Positions 8,954-18,421 of a stretch of 64,000 nt of DNA are shown piece by piece (within the stretch, counting starts at the first letter, position 1; each line of letters opens with the position of its first letter). The notes under the pieces are model-generated. The model was not told the origin of the DNA, made no database searches, and saw only the letters and a list, made by a program, of their open reading frames with translations. The position numbers and the translations under genes are program-made. Location of the stretch: contig NZ_JAERVL010000017.1 of NCBI RefSeq assembly GCF_016745835.1, forward strand, positions 62,001-126,000. Direction: 5' to 3'. Source of the stretch: Caldalkalibacillus salinus (GTDB lineage Bacteria; Bacillota; Bacilli; Caldalkalibacillales; JCM-10596).

Positions 8954-10126
8954 ATGCAAACAAATGAATTATCAATAAAATTAAACTCATTAGGGTTTCA
9001 GTCTGAAGAAAACAACAATCCTGAATTAATGGAGGGAGTAAAGAAGACACTTGTTTTTTTAGAAGAGAAGAATCATTTACGTCAAATAGAATACATGATA
9101 GACGAACAGGAAAAAGAACGGCGTTATGCGTTTGAACATTTTACAGACGACATGATGCTCTACTATTACATACATAGGCCGACACATATCAGGGCCGACT
9201 ATAGTAAAAAGCAAGGCTCAATAAAGGAATACATCAGAGACTTAATGCAGTTCTATGGTCTTCTCGTCATGCACAGTGAAACATTACAGCAAGATGTGAA
9301 ATCGTACGTCCCTGGCTCGATATTGAAGAATATTGAGAAACGACATGTTCGCCATTTTCAATACTGGTTAAGGGATGAAGCTACCCTTCGCAACGGTAAA
9401 AAAGGCTATAGTATGGCGACTATGTTGAAGAAAGTGACGATCGTAAAATCGTTTTTAAAATGGCTCTATGAGGTGGACTATATCAGTTATCCCGTATATG
9501 AAGGCTTTCTGAGCAATCAGCTGCGGATGAAGGATCGGCCTAGACGCGATCTCACCTATGATGAGGCTAAGATGTTAATCGATTACTATCAAAATCATCC
9601 AAAGAACCATGCCCTACTGACGCTGTTCGCTACGAGTGGGTCACGAAGCAGAGAGATTGCGATGGCTAACTGGTGTGATCTGTATCAGAGTGGTCCTGAC
9701 GTCTATTTGCGTACAGATACAAAGGGGGATAAAGAAAGGGATGTCCTCATCCTTCCTGTCACTTTTGAACGCTTACAAACTTGGCGAAAAAGATTACGAC
9801 TGAGCCCCGAACTTGACCCAAGTGACAGTACTCCACTGTTTACAACGGCCCGGGGCAATCGTTATAACGCTAGCGATCTCACGAGATACGTGCGAAACAT
9901 CATCACCCAGACGCAGCTTCCTTTTCTAAAATTTAAAGAAGGGAACGTCACCCCTCATTGGTTTAGGCATTACTTTGCCCAAGAAGCGCTCAATAGTGGC
10001 GCTGATTTGTACGACATTATGTACACATTGGGACATGCAAGTGTGCGAACAACGGAGGTTTATTTAAGCGGATTGTTACAGAAGCGAAAGAATGTGGCGC
10101 GACACTTAAGAGATAAAGCGTATTGA
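8954..10126 (+). CDS. Tyrosine recombinase (phage-integrase family)
   Basis: A 390-residue site-specific recombinase. After an N-terminal region comes a SAM-like core-binding domain (about 60-190) and a catalytic domain. The catalytic set is complete: Arg in TSGSRSREIA, Lys in DTKGDKERD, HxxR in PHWFRHYFA, the second His in LGHASVRTT and the nucleophile Tyr in TEVYLSGL. The ATG at 8954 follows AGGTGAT at good spacing. It could be the integrase of an island carrying the adjacent biosynthetic cluster, or a housekeeping-like recombinase. No att repeat or tRNA gene was found next to it, so its target is unknown. Confidence 0.9.
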   Translation: MQTNELSIKLNSLGFQSEENNNPELMEGVKKTLVFLEEKNHLRQIEYMIDEQEKERRYAFEHFTDDMMLYYYIHRPTHIRADYSKKQGSIKEYIRDLMQFYGLLVMHSETLQQDVKSYVPGSILKNIEKRHVRHFQYWLRDEATLRNGKKGYSMATMLKKVTIVKSFLKWLYEVDYISYPVYEGFLSNQLRMKDRPRRDLTYDEAKMLIDYYQNHPKNHALLTLFATSGSRSREIAMANWCDLYQSGPDVYLRTDTKGDKERDVLILPVTFERLQTWRKRLRLSPELDPSDSTPLFTTARGNRYNASDLTRYVRNIITQTQLPFLKFKEGNVTPHWFRHYFAQEALNSGADLYDIMYTLGHASVRTTEVYLSGLLQKRKNVARHLRDKAY

Positions 10127-10210
10127 GGGAAATAGGGACGCAAGTGTTTCAGACGGGGGAATGATGCGTGCCCACATAGCGGTATAATATAGACCCCTGA
10201 TCAGGACCAC

Positions 10211-10250
10211 AAAAAATAGGCTACGGGAACCACTCCTTCTCTCCGTAGCC
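10211..10250 (-). terminator. Terminator after the DUF2680 gene
   Basis: GGCTACGG/CCGTAGCC arms (10219-10226 and 10243-10250) followed on the minus strand by a T-rich stretch. It lies 22 bases past the end of the DUF2680 gene and also between it and the convergent recombinase gene. Confidence 0.7.
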
Positions 10251-10272
10251 TTGCTTTGTGATGTCTTGCCGC

Positions 10273-10629
10273 TTACTCTCTGTGTTTATGATGGTGTTTT
10301 TTGTACTTATCAAAAGGGGGAACAAAACCGTTTTGCTCTAGTTTAGAGTAATGCTCATCCATATGATCGATGATTTGTTGTCCCTTCTCTTCTGACAGGA
10401 CACCGTAGTCGACGTATTTTGAAATAACCTCTTTTTTCTTATCCATAATCTCTCTGGTTAACGCGCTGATTTCGTTTTGTTGTTCTTTTGTTAATTGAAC
10501 AGTGGGTTGAGCCTCTTCCCCTGTTTCTGACGGTGAAGCAAAGGCGATATCACTATTGACTACAGCTGCCCCTACCAATAATGTTGTGAGCATGGTCACG
10601 GTCATCAATGTAATCCCTAATTTTTTCAT
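10273..10629 (-). CDS. Exported DUF2680 (YckD-like) protein
   Basis: A small exported protein of about 118 residues. It starts with a typical signal peptide (MKKLGITLMTVTMLTTLL, cleavage probably after AFA), followed by a helical domain with QLTKEQQNEISAL and KYVDYGVLSEEKGQQIIDHM, as in DUF2680 proteins of Bacillus, and a His/Lys-rich tail (KYKKHHHKHRE) that could bind metal. The ATG at 10629 was chosen because GGAGG precedes it by eight bases; an earlier in-frame start at 10644 overlaps that site. Function is unknown. It is a single-gene unit with its own terminator. Confidence 0.8.
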   Translation of the reverse strand: MKKLGITLMTVTMLTTLLVGAAVVNSDIAFASPSETGEEAQPTVQLTKEQQNEISALTREIMDKKKEVISKYVDYGVLSEEKGQQIIDHMDEHYSKLEQNGFVPPFDKYKKHHHKHRE

Positions 10630-10751
10630 GAGACAAACCTCCATTTCTTGGTTTGTCTCTATTCTGTCTTATATACATTAAAATATGTGTCATGTTTGAA
10701 AATTTTTACCTGCTTACACTGGTATGTTTGACAGTAAGATTACTCTTTACT

Positions 10752-13700
10752 TTATAACTCTAAATGTGTAAACACCCGGTTGACTATCGTAACCACTTCC
10801 GCTCTCGTGATGTGGGCCTTTGGCTTTAACTCGTTCTTTTCACCCACTACGATCTCGCTTGCCACTAAATGTGTCATTGCATCCTTAGACCAATTGGCCA
10901 CATCAGCGTAGTCTGTAAAAGCTTTAAGACTTATATCAGTGTCGATAGCCTGTAAATCGTTGATGCCTACCTGATTGAGCGCATTGAATAACATGGTCAT
11001 TGCTTCTTGCCTCGTTATAAATTGGTGTGGGCGAAATGTACCGTCTTCATATCCTTTAACGATGTTGTATTCGACAACCGCTTGTATATCACTGGCAAAC
11101 CAATCATCTTGATGGACGTCTAGATATTTTTGGTGATCAACGTCTTCTTTTGCTATTCCTAAGGCGCGGACGAGCAATGTAACAAATTCTGCTCTGGTCA
11201 TGTTACGATGGGGAAGAAACTCTGTCTGTGACACGCCTTGGATGACTAAACGTGAAGCCAATGCCTCAATGTCTTGTTGGGCCCAATGCTGCTGGATATC
11301 TTCGAATGTCTTATCATACTCGAACAGAACATAGTTTCCCATAGACATACTTTTTAACTGGACAGAGCATGCATCGTCACTTTCTCTAACCGATGTGAGA
11401 ACGGGTGTAAATGTACCATCATTTCTTAGCAGCATTCCGTTGATGCTACCTCTATCAATATGATTACAATCAACACGGTTTAGGCTAATAAAATGATCGA
11501 AATATTTGGCATAAGATTGAATGTCATTAACTTGCTCTTCGTGTGCCGTGCTCAAATAAAAACGCACGGGATCCGTCAACGGTTGAATACCTAGTTTCTT
11601 TTTCATGTTTGCGATTGTGTCTTTCATCTGCTCATTCATGTGTGCTAGTTGTATGAGAAGTCGTTTGTCCTGCTCAGTAAAAGGCTCAGCCTGTTGTAAC
11701 TTTAAGGCGTGAAAAGGCACAACATAACCTAGCTCCATCGTACTAATTCTAAATTGAGCCTTCTCTTCACTCATTCGTTGGGCCAATAAGATAGGAAGTT
11801 CTACAGTTAATTGCTTTATTTCTTCCCTTATAGTGATATCAATATCTTTTTGACCTTGTTCAAGGTATGAGAGAAGTTCCTTCTCATCTACAGTAAATAC
11901 AGCAATATGAGCATCATCATCAGTTATGTTAATTTTTAATTCACCGGGACCGTCATAGTCATAAGAATCAGGTTTAGGATTTGGGGATGGACTGGAATGA
12001 GGTGGTGACGTCTCATCCTCACTTGAAGGTAAACGGACGACTGTTATCATATACTGTTGCTGTATTATCCCATCTTCTGCTGTTACCGTAATAGTAATGT
12101 TATTTTCTCCCGTGTCAAGTGAAATGGGAGACGTTGCTTGACCACTTTCGACTCTTTCTTCATTCACGGTTAACAAGGCCTTCGGATCATAGACCTCAGC
12201 TGTCACTGTTAAATCCGTTACATTATAAGCGACTTCCACATCGTACATGTATCTCTCAGGTGAGAAGTCAGGCTCTAGTGTCCCATGGCTCAGACGAAGC
12301 CCCGTCAAGTTACTTACATCGGACGGTGGAACCGCACGTTGCACGTTTAGCGTATACGTTTTTAATGTGACACCGTCAGGGGCTACTGATTGTACCTCAA
12401 TCGTATTATCTCCTACCATTAACGGGATTGGAGCGGAAGGTATTCCGTTATGAACCTCTTCCTCATTCACTGTGAGTCGAGCGTCATGGTCAACCGCAGT
12501 AGCTGTGATACGTATCTGATCAGTATCATGCTCAACATAAACGTCATAAGTGACAACCTCTGGTGTAAAGGCGGGTATTAGTGTGCCGGGACTGATCTCC
12601 AAGTGTTCAAGTGTTGCTCCAGAGTAAGGCTCCGTTCTAAACGCCATCACTTCACTCACTGTACGACCTCTGGTATTTGTGGCATAAGCTCTGACTTCGT
12701 ACTCTACTTGAGACAAAAGGTTGTCTAACTGAACGATGTATTCGTCTCCCGCTATAGATACAGCTGGGACATCTACAAACACTGTTTCATCCTTTTCTCT
12801 GTACTGAATGCCTCGTTCTGTTACTTCTGCTCCACCATCAAAACTGACATGCGCTGTGATAGTTGCACTCCTTTGCGTGATTTCATCTACTCCGGCAATA
12901 CTCACGCCTGGAGGTTGTATGGCATTAAGAACTATTCCTGTATCGATCACCAAGGAACCTCCACCTACATTGGCGTCGTGATATTCGGATGGTGGAACGG
13001 TAACGGACACATTATCAATATCTTTATTATCCGGGTAACTATCCATCCCATTGCCCACCAGTGTGACGTGAACGGTTGTGTTGTCACTTCTTTCTATGCT
13101 GCCTACTTCAACACCATTTGGGAGATTTTCAACCATCCACTCTTCAGCATTAAGCTCATGAGCAAAAGTCCCCCCATCAATGTTAACTATAATTATTTTT
13201 CCATCTTCCTTACCTTCCCATATGTCTTGTGGTTGAGACAATGAAAGTGATGCTGAGTCATTGTGTGCTATGATTGACATAGGACTTGTTATCAAGTCCG
13301 TATCAATGGATAAAACTTGATGAGAAATTTCGATACGCATGTCATGATCAGCGTCGAAATCCGTGCCATCATATTTCAATGTCACGTCTGCTTGTTGAGG
13401 TTGCATCAACTGAACCGTTTCGATGGTCACACCATACGGGGCATCTAAAAGTGTTAAATCTTCTTCATTGATGGTAAGGCTGTTAAAGTCAACATCTTCA
13501 AGGTAAATCTGTATGGTGGACTCATCTAAGTTGCCTTCATGGAGGGGTTCATCCGCTTGTAGATGGGCTTGGGCCTGGAGCATTTGCTTGACATGAATAC
13601 GCTGAGTGCTGGAGTCATGTTCTTCTCTCCAAGCAACATGAAGACGATCTCCATGCTCAAAGAGTGTGGGTTTATCCGCCTCTTGATCAGGATCATGGTT

Positions 13701-14876
13701 CAAACCAGCTACTTGAGCCCCATCTACAAACGACCACTGTTCTCCATCATATTTTTGTACTCTAATGTTTTTGACATAATTGTTTTCAGCATGTTCTTCA
13801 GTCCAAGTAAGATATAGCGCACCATTGTACACTTGAAATCTTGGATGAAATGCCATCATGTCTGATCTGAAATTAAGGCCGCTACTCTCCCCTCCATCTA
13901 CCCACTCCCATGTGTCACCATCATATCTCTGCATCCTAATTTGATTTAAAGTAAAATCATCATGGTCATGCGTAGCTTCAATCCAGGTGAGATATATATC
14001 GTCATGATAACTGACAATGTCAAGTTGAGATTCTACTATCTCTGACTCCTGTCCATATTTAATCCCACCATCGTCAACGAAAGTCCAATCCTCACTCCCC
14101 TCATATTGCATCACACGTACCTTATTTGTATCAGTTACCCAAGCAGCGTACAATTGCTGATTGGCGATCGCTAATCGTGGCTGTTTTGATGAATGTTTCG
14201 CTTTTTTTTCGTATAGCCCGTACTTAGACCACCCGTCCAGACTCGTCCATACACTCCCATCGAAACGGCTCACACGAGGGTAGTATTCACCGTTGGCAAA
14301 TTCAGTCCAGGTGGCATATAAAAAATGCTCTGTAGCTAATAGGGAGGGATGTGTTGCGGAAACGTTTATATTTGCATTAATGTTTCTCCTATTTTCACCA
14401 GGAATGTAATCCTGTATAGTTTCCCATTCGGTTCCATTGTACCGCTTTACACGGATCGTTTCTGCGCCAGAATCTGCACCCGAATCGTCAGGGGCTTCCT
14501 CCTCCCAAATAACATAGAGGTGATCCTGGTAAACAGCTAATTGTGGATTCAGCGCATATTCCCCATCGCTGACCACAGATTGGCCGTCTATACCGGAAGA
14601 AACCCACTCACTATTTTCACCATTTTCATTGTACCTCTTAACGTGGACTTCTTTATCTGCTACGTATGCCGCATATAGCTCATTTTTGTATGGGACAAAG
14701 GAAGTAGGGTGACTATTAACGACACCAGTGACTGATCCGTTATGCACTTCACCTTGTATTTCCTTCCATAATGTTGGCATACTCATCATTTGAGCCTCAG
14801 CAACGCCTGGTAAGGCACCCATCATTAATAACAAACATAATAGGTTCGCAACAACGGGTTTCACTCCTTTTTTCAA
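10752..14876 (-). CDS. Large exported SLH-anchored protein with beta-propeller-like repeats and cadherin-like domains
   Basis: A 1374-residue surface protein. It starts at a TTG (14876) with GGAGG eight bases upstream; the ATG nine codons earlier has no ribosome-binding site. A signal peptide ends near GVAEAQ. The N-terminal 440 residues hold about seven repeats of the type LY..W.E......R....G..W..V.GG, suggesting a beta-propeller. Further beta-sandwich segments follow, including two cadherin-like domains (ISPGTLIPAFTPEVVTYDVY and LSHGTLEPDFSPERYMYDVE). A Ser/Pro linker and an uncharacterised domain lead to three SLH repeats (last ~190 residues; IQGVSQTEFLPHRNMTRAE is typical), which bind pyruvylated cell-wall polymer. 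It is the last gene of a three-gene operon. An adhesive or structural role is likely; no catalytic motif was seen. Confidence 0.85.
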   Translation of the reverse strand: MKKGVKPVVANLLCLLLMMGALPGVAEAQMMSMPTLWKEIQGEVHNGSVTGVVNSHPTSFVPYKNELYAAYVADKEVHVKRYNENGENSEWVSSGIDGQSVVSDGEYALNPQLAVYQDHLYVIWEEEAPDDSGADSGAETIRVKRYNGTEWETIQDYIPGENRRNINANINVSATHPSLLATEHFLYATWTEFANGEYYPRVSRFDGSVWTSLDGWSKYGLYEKKAKHSSKQPRLAIANQQLYAAWVTDTNKVRVMQYEGSEDWTFVDDGGIKYGQESEIVESQLDIVSYHDDIYLTWIEATHDHDDFTLNQIRMQRYDGDTWEWVDGGESSGLNFRSDMMAFHPRFQVYNGALYLTWTEEHAENNYVKNIRVQKYDGEQWSFVDGAQVAGLNHDPDQEADKPTLFEHGDRLHVAWREEHDSSTQRIHVKQMLQAQAHLQADEPLHEGNLDESTIQIYLEDVDFNSLTINEEDLTLLDAPYGVTIETVQLMQPQQADVTLKYDGTDFDADHDMRIEISHQVLSIDTDLITSPMSIIAHNDSASLSLSQPQDIWEGKEDGKIIIVNIDGGTFAHELNAEEWMVENLPNGVEVGSIERSDNTTVHVTLVGNGMDSYPDNKDIDNVSVTVPPSEYHDANVGGGSLVIDTGIVLNAIQPPGVSIAGVDEITQRSATITAHVSFDGGAEVTERGIQYREKDETVFVDVPAVSIAGDEYIVQLDNLLSQVEYEVRAYATNTRGRTVSEVMAFRTEPYSGATLEHLEISPGTLIPAFTPEVVTYDVYVEHDTDQIRITATAVDHDARLTVNEEEVHNGIPSAPIPLMVGDNTIEVQSVAPDGVTLKTYTLNVQRAVPPSDVSNLTGLRLSHGTLEPDFSPERYMYDVEVAYNVTDLTVTAEVYDPKALLTVNEERVESGQATSPISLDTGENNITITVTAEDGIIQQQYMITVVRLPSSEDETSPPHSSPSPNPKPDSYDYDGPGELKINITDDDAHIAVFTVDEKELLSYLEQGQKDIDITIREEIKQLTVELPILLAQRMSEEKAQFRISTMELGYVVPFHALKLQQAEPFTEQDKRLLIQLAHMNEQMKDTIANMKKKLGIQPLTDPVRFYLSTAHEEQVNDIQSYAKYFDHFISLNRVDCNHIDRGSINGMLLRNDGTFTPVLTSVRESDDACSVQLKSMSMGNYVLFEYDKTFEDIQQHWAQQDIEALASRLVIQGVSQTEFLPHRNMTRAEFVTLLVRALGIAKEDVDHQKYLDVHQDDWFASDIQAVVEYNIVKGYEDGTFRPHQFITRQEAMTMLFNALNQVGINDLQAIDTDISLKAFTDYADVANWSKDAMTHLVASEIVVGEKNELKPKAHITRAEVVTIVNRVFTHLEL

Positions 14877-14963
14877 TATAAACGCCTCCGTGAATATTTT
14901 CATTGTCAGACTAACTGATAGACATACGAATGACGAATTTTTAGTTACATATTTTAATTTGGG

Positions 14964-15986
14964 TTAAACATCCTCTCTTATGACTTCCATTATGTAATGT
15001 GATGCCTCATCATTATGACCCACATGTATTTCTATCTCATTCATGCCTTCATGTAGATCCACCTCTTGACGATGACCACTTTCAACAGCACGGCCGTTAA
15101 TCTTAATTTCAACATCACTTTCCTGAGCAGTGGCTGTAACACTAACCGACTGATACGAGTTCGGGACATCTGCGCGGTACGTATAATGCTTTGGATTAAA
15201 CTCTGGCTGATAATTTATGACATTAGATCGAGGTCCTCTTAATTCAATTGAGTTTAGGGATGGCGCTGTTTGATCTCCTTCTCTCGTGACGTGAACCATG
15301 TATGTGTCTTCCATTTGACCATCTGCAGATGTAACTTCTATCGGAATGACGTTATCGCCTTGTTGTAGATGAATATTTTGCGAATATGTCCCACTGGCAA
15401 CGTTTTCTCCATCAACCTTGATCTGCGCTTGACTATGAAGTGCTGTTGGTTTCACACGAATGGACGTCCTGCTTTGAGGTACATCGACGTTATAAGAATA
15501 CTTTTTGGGATTAAAAAAAGGATGAAGGGATTCATTCTCAATTGACAAAGCAGTGAGGTACGGTGGGTTTTCGGCTTCAAATAACTGAAAGTCCTGTATT
15601 GAAATCAAATTAGGATTACAATGCATACCTCTAGGAAAGGATAGCATGGCGTATCTCATTTTTCTCGGTGGACGCAACTGTTGATCAACACGACCACCAG
15701 CAGAGTCCATAATGGTTTTTGGCTCAGGGTTATCCACGCTGCCTCGTAAATCCGTAGAATAGACAACGTAATCCTGTGGCCAGCCAGCATGAGTTAAGGG
15801 ATAAACAACCCAACGCCCCACCCAAAACGTCTCTCCCAAATCAACTGTCAGCCAACCTGGGACGCCCCACGCTAACCACCGTTTCGTCAATTGCATTGAT
15901 TCGTCAACTGCTCGTTCAGGAGCATAGGGTAAAATCGTATTGTGAGCAGTGACGGGTTTATGGCGGGCAATGTTTTTTGTGCTCAT
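14964..15986 (-). CDS. Discoidin-like plus two cadherin-like domains, no signal peptide
   Basis: A 340-residue protein. The first ~140 residues resemble an F5/8-type C (discoidin) fold: NIARHKPVTAH at the start, then RAVDES, GWLTVDLGETFWVGRWVVY and a closing strand FQLFEA. Two cadherin-like beta-sandwich domains follow (LSIENESLHPFFNPKKYSYN and YQPEFNPKHYTYRADVP), the same type found in the large SLH protein 87 bases downstream. The ATG follows AGGAGGG. There is no signal peptide, which is odd beside an exported SLH protein; export by another route or a role inside the cell or spore is possible. The shared domain type suggests that the operon products work together. Substrate is unknown. Confidence 0.72.
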   Translation of the reverse strand: MSTKNIARHKPVTAHNTILPYAPERAVDESMQLTKRWLAWGVPGWLTVDLGETFWVGRWVVYPLTHAGWPQDYVVYSTDLRGSVDNPEPKTIMDSAGGRVDQQLRPPRKMRYAMLSFPRGMHCNPNLISIQDFQLFEAENPPYLTALSIENESLHPFFNPKKYSYNVDVPQSRTSIRVKPTALHSQAQIKVDGENVASGTYSQNIHLQQGDNVIPIEVTSADGQMEDTYMVHVTREGDQTAPSLNSIELRGPRSNVINYQPEFNPKHYTYRADVPNSYQSVSVTATAQESDVEIKINGRAVESGHRQEVDLHEGMNEIEIHVGHNDEASHYIMEVIREDV

Positions 15987-16031
15987 ATGACACCCTCCTT
16001 TCTATTACTTCATTACAACTTAATGTTCATT

Positions 16032-16274
16032 TTAATCTCTAGGTGGGTAGATTCCGTTTAAAGCGATGTAATAGCGGACCTCAGGGTGTGGTTCGGCTCC
16101 TTGTAGGTCAGGAAGGGCAAAGGTATTGTGACCATCTCCACCGAATTTGTTTCCCAGTAAACTAAATAGGGCTGTATTGTTTGAAAGGCTTAACAGTTGA
16201 CCATTACAAATTGTCCATTCCCGTGGCGCATATAAATAGGGGAATAAGCGAATCTCTCCTAACATCTGATCCAT
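16032..16274 (-). CDS. Short phage-tail-collar (microcystin-dependent-protein-like) protein
   Basis: An 80-residue protein with the hallmark of the tail-collar family: MLGEIRLFPYLYAPREWTIC, NGQLLSLSNNTALFSLLGNK and GGDGHNTFALPDLQG. The usual family member is about 170 residues or more; here the middle is absent and the protein passes from ALPDLQG almost directly to the closing YYIALNGIYPP. Short forms like this exist, so it is probably a compact variant rather than a broken gene. GAGGTG precedes the ATG. It is first in an operon with the discoidin-like and SLH genes, 45 bases before the next gene. No phage genes surround it. Confidence 0.78.
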   Translation of the reverse strand: MDQMLGEIRLFPYLYAPREWTICNGQLLSLSNNTALFSLLGNKFGGDGHNTFALPDLQGAEPHPEVRYYIALNGIYPPRD

Positions 16275-16307
16275 TTCTCTTCACCTCCCTCTATACCTTC
16301 CTAATAA

Positions 16308-16316
16308 ATTATAGCA
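16308..16316 (-). promoter_or_regulatory. Extended -10 promoter of the surface-protein operon
   Basis: On the minus strand TGCTATAAT forms an extended -10 about 30 bases before the tail-collar start codon. There is no good -35 box, which is acceptable for extended -10 promoters. The upstream DNA is very AT-rich. The rest of 16320-16567 shows only a weak hairpin. Confidence 0.5.
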
Positions 16317-16415
16317 AAAATTAGCAATTTTATATGATAAAAGTTATAATTTTTTTAAATTACTGCAATAAATGCAACTTTTTTCCTAAACATAGCCACT
16401 CTATCAACTAAACAG

Positions 16416-16448
16416 CATAAAAGTAACAGACAACGCGGGATTGTCTGT
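16416..16448 (-). terminator. Possible terminator after the ABC permease operon
   Basis: ACAGACAA/TTGTCTGT arms (16426-16433, 16441-16448) followed on the minus strand by TTACTTTTA. It is about 120 bases beyond the last permease gene. The short T-run makes it a weak candidate. Confidence 0.4.
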
Positions 16449-16567
16449 AAGCAAGGATTTCTTTAATACAATCGAACGAATATTTTTTATACTACGATGG
16501 ATTTATATCTATTCTATGACCCCCTTACTAGACTTTAACATTGGTTTTAAATATTGATTTTAATGAG

Positions 16568-17395
16568 CTAACCTCTCAACTTAGGATCAAGTAAGTCTCG
16601 TAAACTATCCCCTAATAGGTTGAAACAAAGAATGGTAAAGACAATAAACACTGTGGGGAATAACGCTGACCATGGGGCCATTTCCATATACCGTCGGCTC
16701 GCATTTAACATTGATCCCCAGGACGGATCAGGTGGCTGAATACCAAGACCTAGAAAACTCAATGCCGCCTCCGTTAAAATCGCACCGGATAAGGCCAATG
16801 TGATCTGAACGAGAAACGGCGCCATAACATTCGGTGTAATGTGCTTCAAGATGATGCCTATAGGCTTCACCCCGATGGCGCGTGCACTCTCGATGAACGC
16901 CATATCTTTTACAGCTAACACGGCTGCTCGAACCGTTCTGGTAAAAACAGGTGTAAACACGATACCGATGGCAATCATGTTGTTCGTGAGACTCGGGCCT
17001 AACACGGCAACGATGGCCAAGGCGAGTAAGAGGTCAGGAAAAGCAAATAATACATCCATTCCACGCATAATCGTATGATCTACCCACCCTTGCAGGTAGC
17101 CAGATAGTAATCCGAAAACCAGCCCCAGTGAGGCGCCAATGCCGACAGAAATGAGGCCGACCATCAGAGAGACTTGCGCCCCATAGACCACACGGCTAAA
17201 AATATCTCTGCCCATCTCATCCGTACCGAACCAAAATTGTGCACTAGGTCCCTCTAAATAATGCTCGGAAAACATGTCTGCCGGATCGTATGGGGCGATC
17301 CACGGGGCACAAACGCTGACCGAGAAAATAATAAAAATGCCGACCAAACCCATGAGTGCTATTTTATCCTTTTTTAATCGTTGGACTAAGTCCAT
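16568..17395 (-). CDS. ABC transporter permease, peptide/nickel type (DppC/OppC-like)
   Basis: Inner-membrane permease of a peptide/opine/nickel ABC importer. About 275 residues with an N-terminal transmembrane helix (GLVGIFIIFSVSVCAPWIAPYDP), the DppC-type FGTDEMGRDIFSRVVYGAQ and the EAA-loop signature ESARAIGVKPIGIILKHITPN that contacts the ATPases. The ATG at 17395 is preceded by GGGTGA; a TTG three bases earlier is also possible. It is the last gene of a binding protein-DppB-DppC cluster. The two ATPase genes that normally follow are not in the window. Confidence 0.92.
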   Translation of the reverse strand: MDLVQRLKKDKIALMGLVGIFIIFSVSVCAPWIAPYDPADMFSEHYLEGPSAQFWFGTDEMGRDIFSRVVYGAQVSLMVGLISVGIGASLGLVFGLLSGYLQGWVDHTIMRGMDVLFAFPDLLLALAIVAVLGPSLTNNMIAIGIVFTPVFTRTVRAAVLAVKDMAFIESARAIGVKPIGIILKHITPNVMAPFLVQITLALSGAILTEAALSFLGLGIQPPDPSWGSMLNASRRYMEMAPWSALFPTVFIVFTILCFNLLGDSLRDLLDPKLRG

Positions 17396-17473
17396 CAATT
17401 TAAATCACCCATTTCCACTCATTTCGTATTAAACATTGTTTTTTATTTGATCTCCCAACCTTTGGGTTCCTGT

Positions 17474-18421
17474 CTATCGATAAGTAATTCGAGGATCTAA
17501 GTAGGCGTAAAGAATATCAACTAGGAGGTTAATCATGACGAAGATGAAAGCCATAAACAATACAGCGCTTTGGACAACTGGGAGATCTCGCTGATGAATC
17601 GCCGTTAATACTAGCTGCCCCAAACCTGGTAAGGAGAAAATTTGCTCTACAATGACCGCACCACCTAAAAGATAACCGACCTGCATCCCAATGATAGTCA
17701 GAATGGGAATGAAGGCGTTTCTTAGGGCGTGGCGGAATATCACGATTCTTTCAGGTGCCCCTTTGGCACGTACCGTGCGGATAAAATCCTGGCGCAGGAC
17801 TTCTAAGACGGAAGAGCGTGTCATTCTCATCACCGCGGCGGCCATACCTGTACCCAAAACAAGCGCAGGTAGAAATAATATCTGAAGATTCTTCAGCGGA
17901 TCTGTCCAATAGCTTACATAGCCGACCGGAGGGTAGTAGGAAAATTGAACTGATAACGTTAAAATTAACAGTGTGGCTAAAGCAAAATTAGGAACTGAGA
18001 CACCGAGAAGTGCTATGACACGAACACCGAAATCTGTCCTTGTGTTTCTTTTAATGGCGGCTAGAATCCCTAGTGGAATGGCAAGTAACCAGGCAATGAT
18101 GGAAGCAAACACTGTCAGCTCCACTGTGACTTTAAACCTATTTAGGATGTCTGGTAAAATTGCCTGTCCCGTACGTAGAGAGTGGCCAAAGTCACCCACC
18201 AGTACGCCCGATATCCAGTCGATGTACTGGCGATATAATGGCGATGTGAGCCCAAACTCTTCCTGTAGCTGTTCAATCGCTTGCGGTGTCGCTTCTGTCC
18301 CAAGTATGATACGCGCCACATCACCTGGCACAATTCTCATAATGAAAAAGACGAAAATGCTTATACCGACCAGAACTGGAATGAACATAAAAACACGACG
18401 AACAATATAAGCTGCCACCAT
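17474..18421 (-). CDS. ABC transporter permease, peptide/nickel type (DppB/OppB-like)
   Basis: First permease subunit of the same importer, 315 residues, about six transmembrane helices. The N-terminus YIVRRVFMFIPVLVGISIFV with IMRIVPGD is characteristic of DppB, and the EAA loop FIRTVRAKGAPERIVIFRHA is present. Its ATG shares one base with the stop codon of the binding-protein gene (TAATG), which implies translational coupling. The downstream permease begins 78 bases later. Confidence 0.93.
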   Translation of the reverse strand: MVAAYIVRRVFMFIPVLVGISIFVFFIMRIVPGDVARIILGTEATPQAIEQLQEEFGLTSPLYRQYIDWISGVLVGDFGHSLRTGQAILPDILNRFKVTVELTVFASIIAWLLAIPLGILAAIKRNTRTDFGVRVIALLGVSVPNFALATLLILTLSVQFSYYPPVGYVSYWTDPLKNLQILFLPALVLGTGMAAAVMRMTRSSVLEVLRQDFIRTVRAKGAPERIVIFRHALRNAFIPILTIIGMQVGYLLGGAVIVEQIFSLPGLGQLVLTAIHQRDLPVVQSAVLFMAFIFVMINLLVDILYAYLDPRITYR

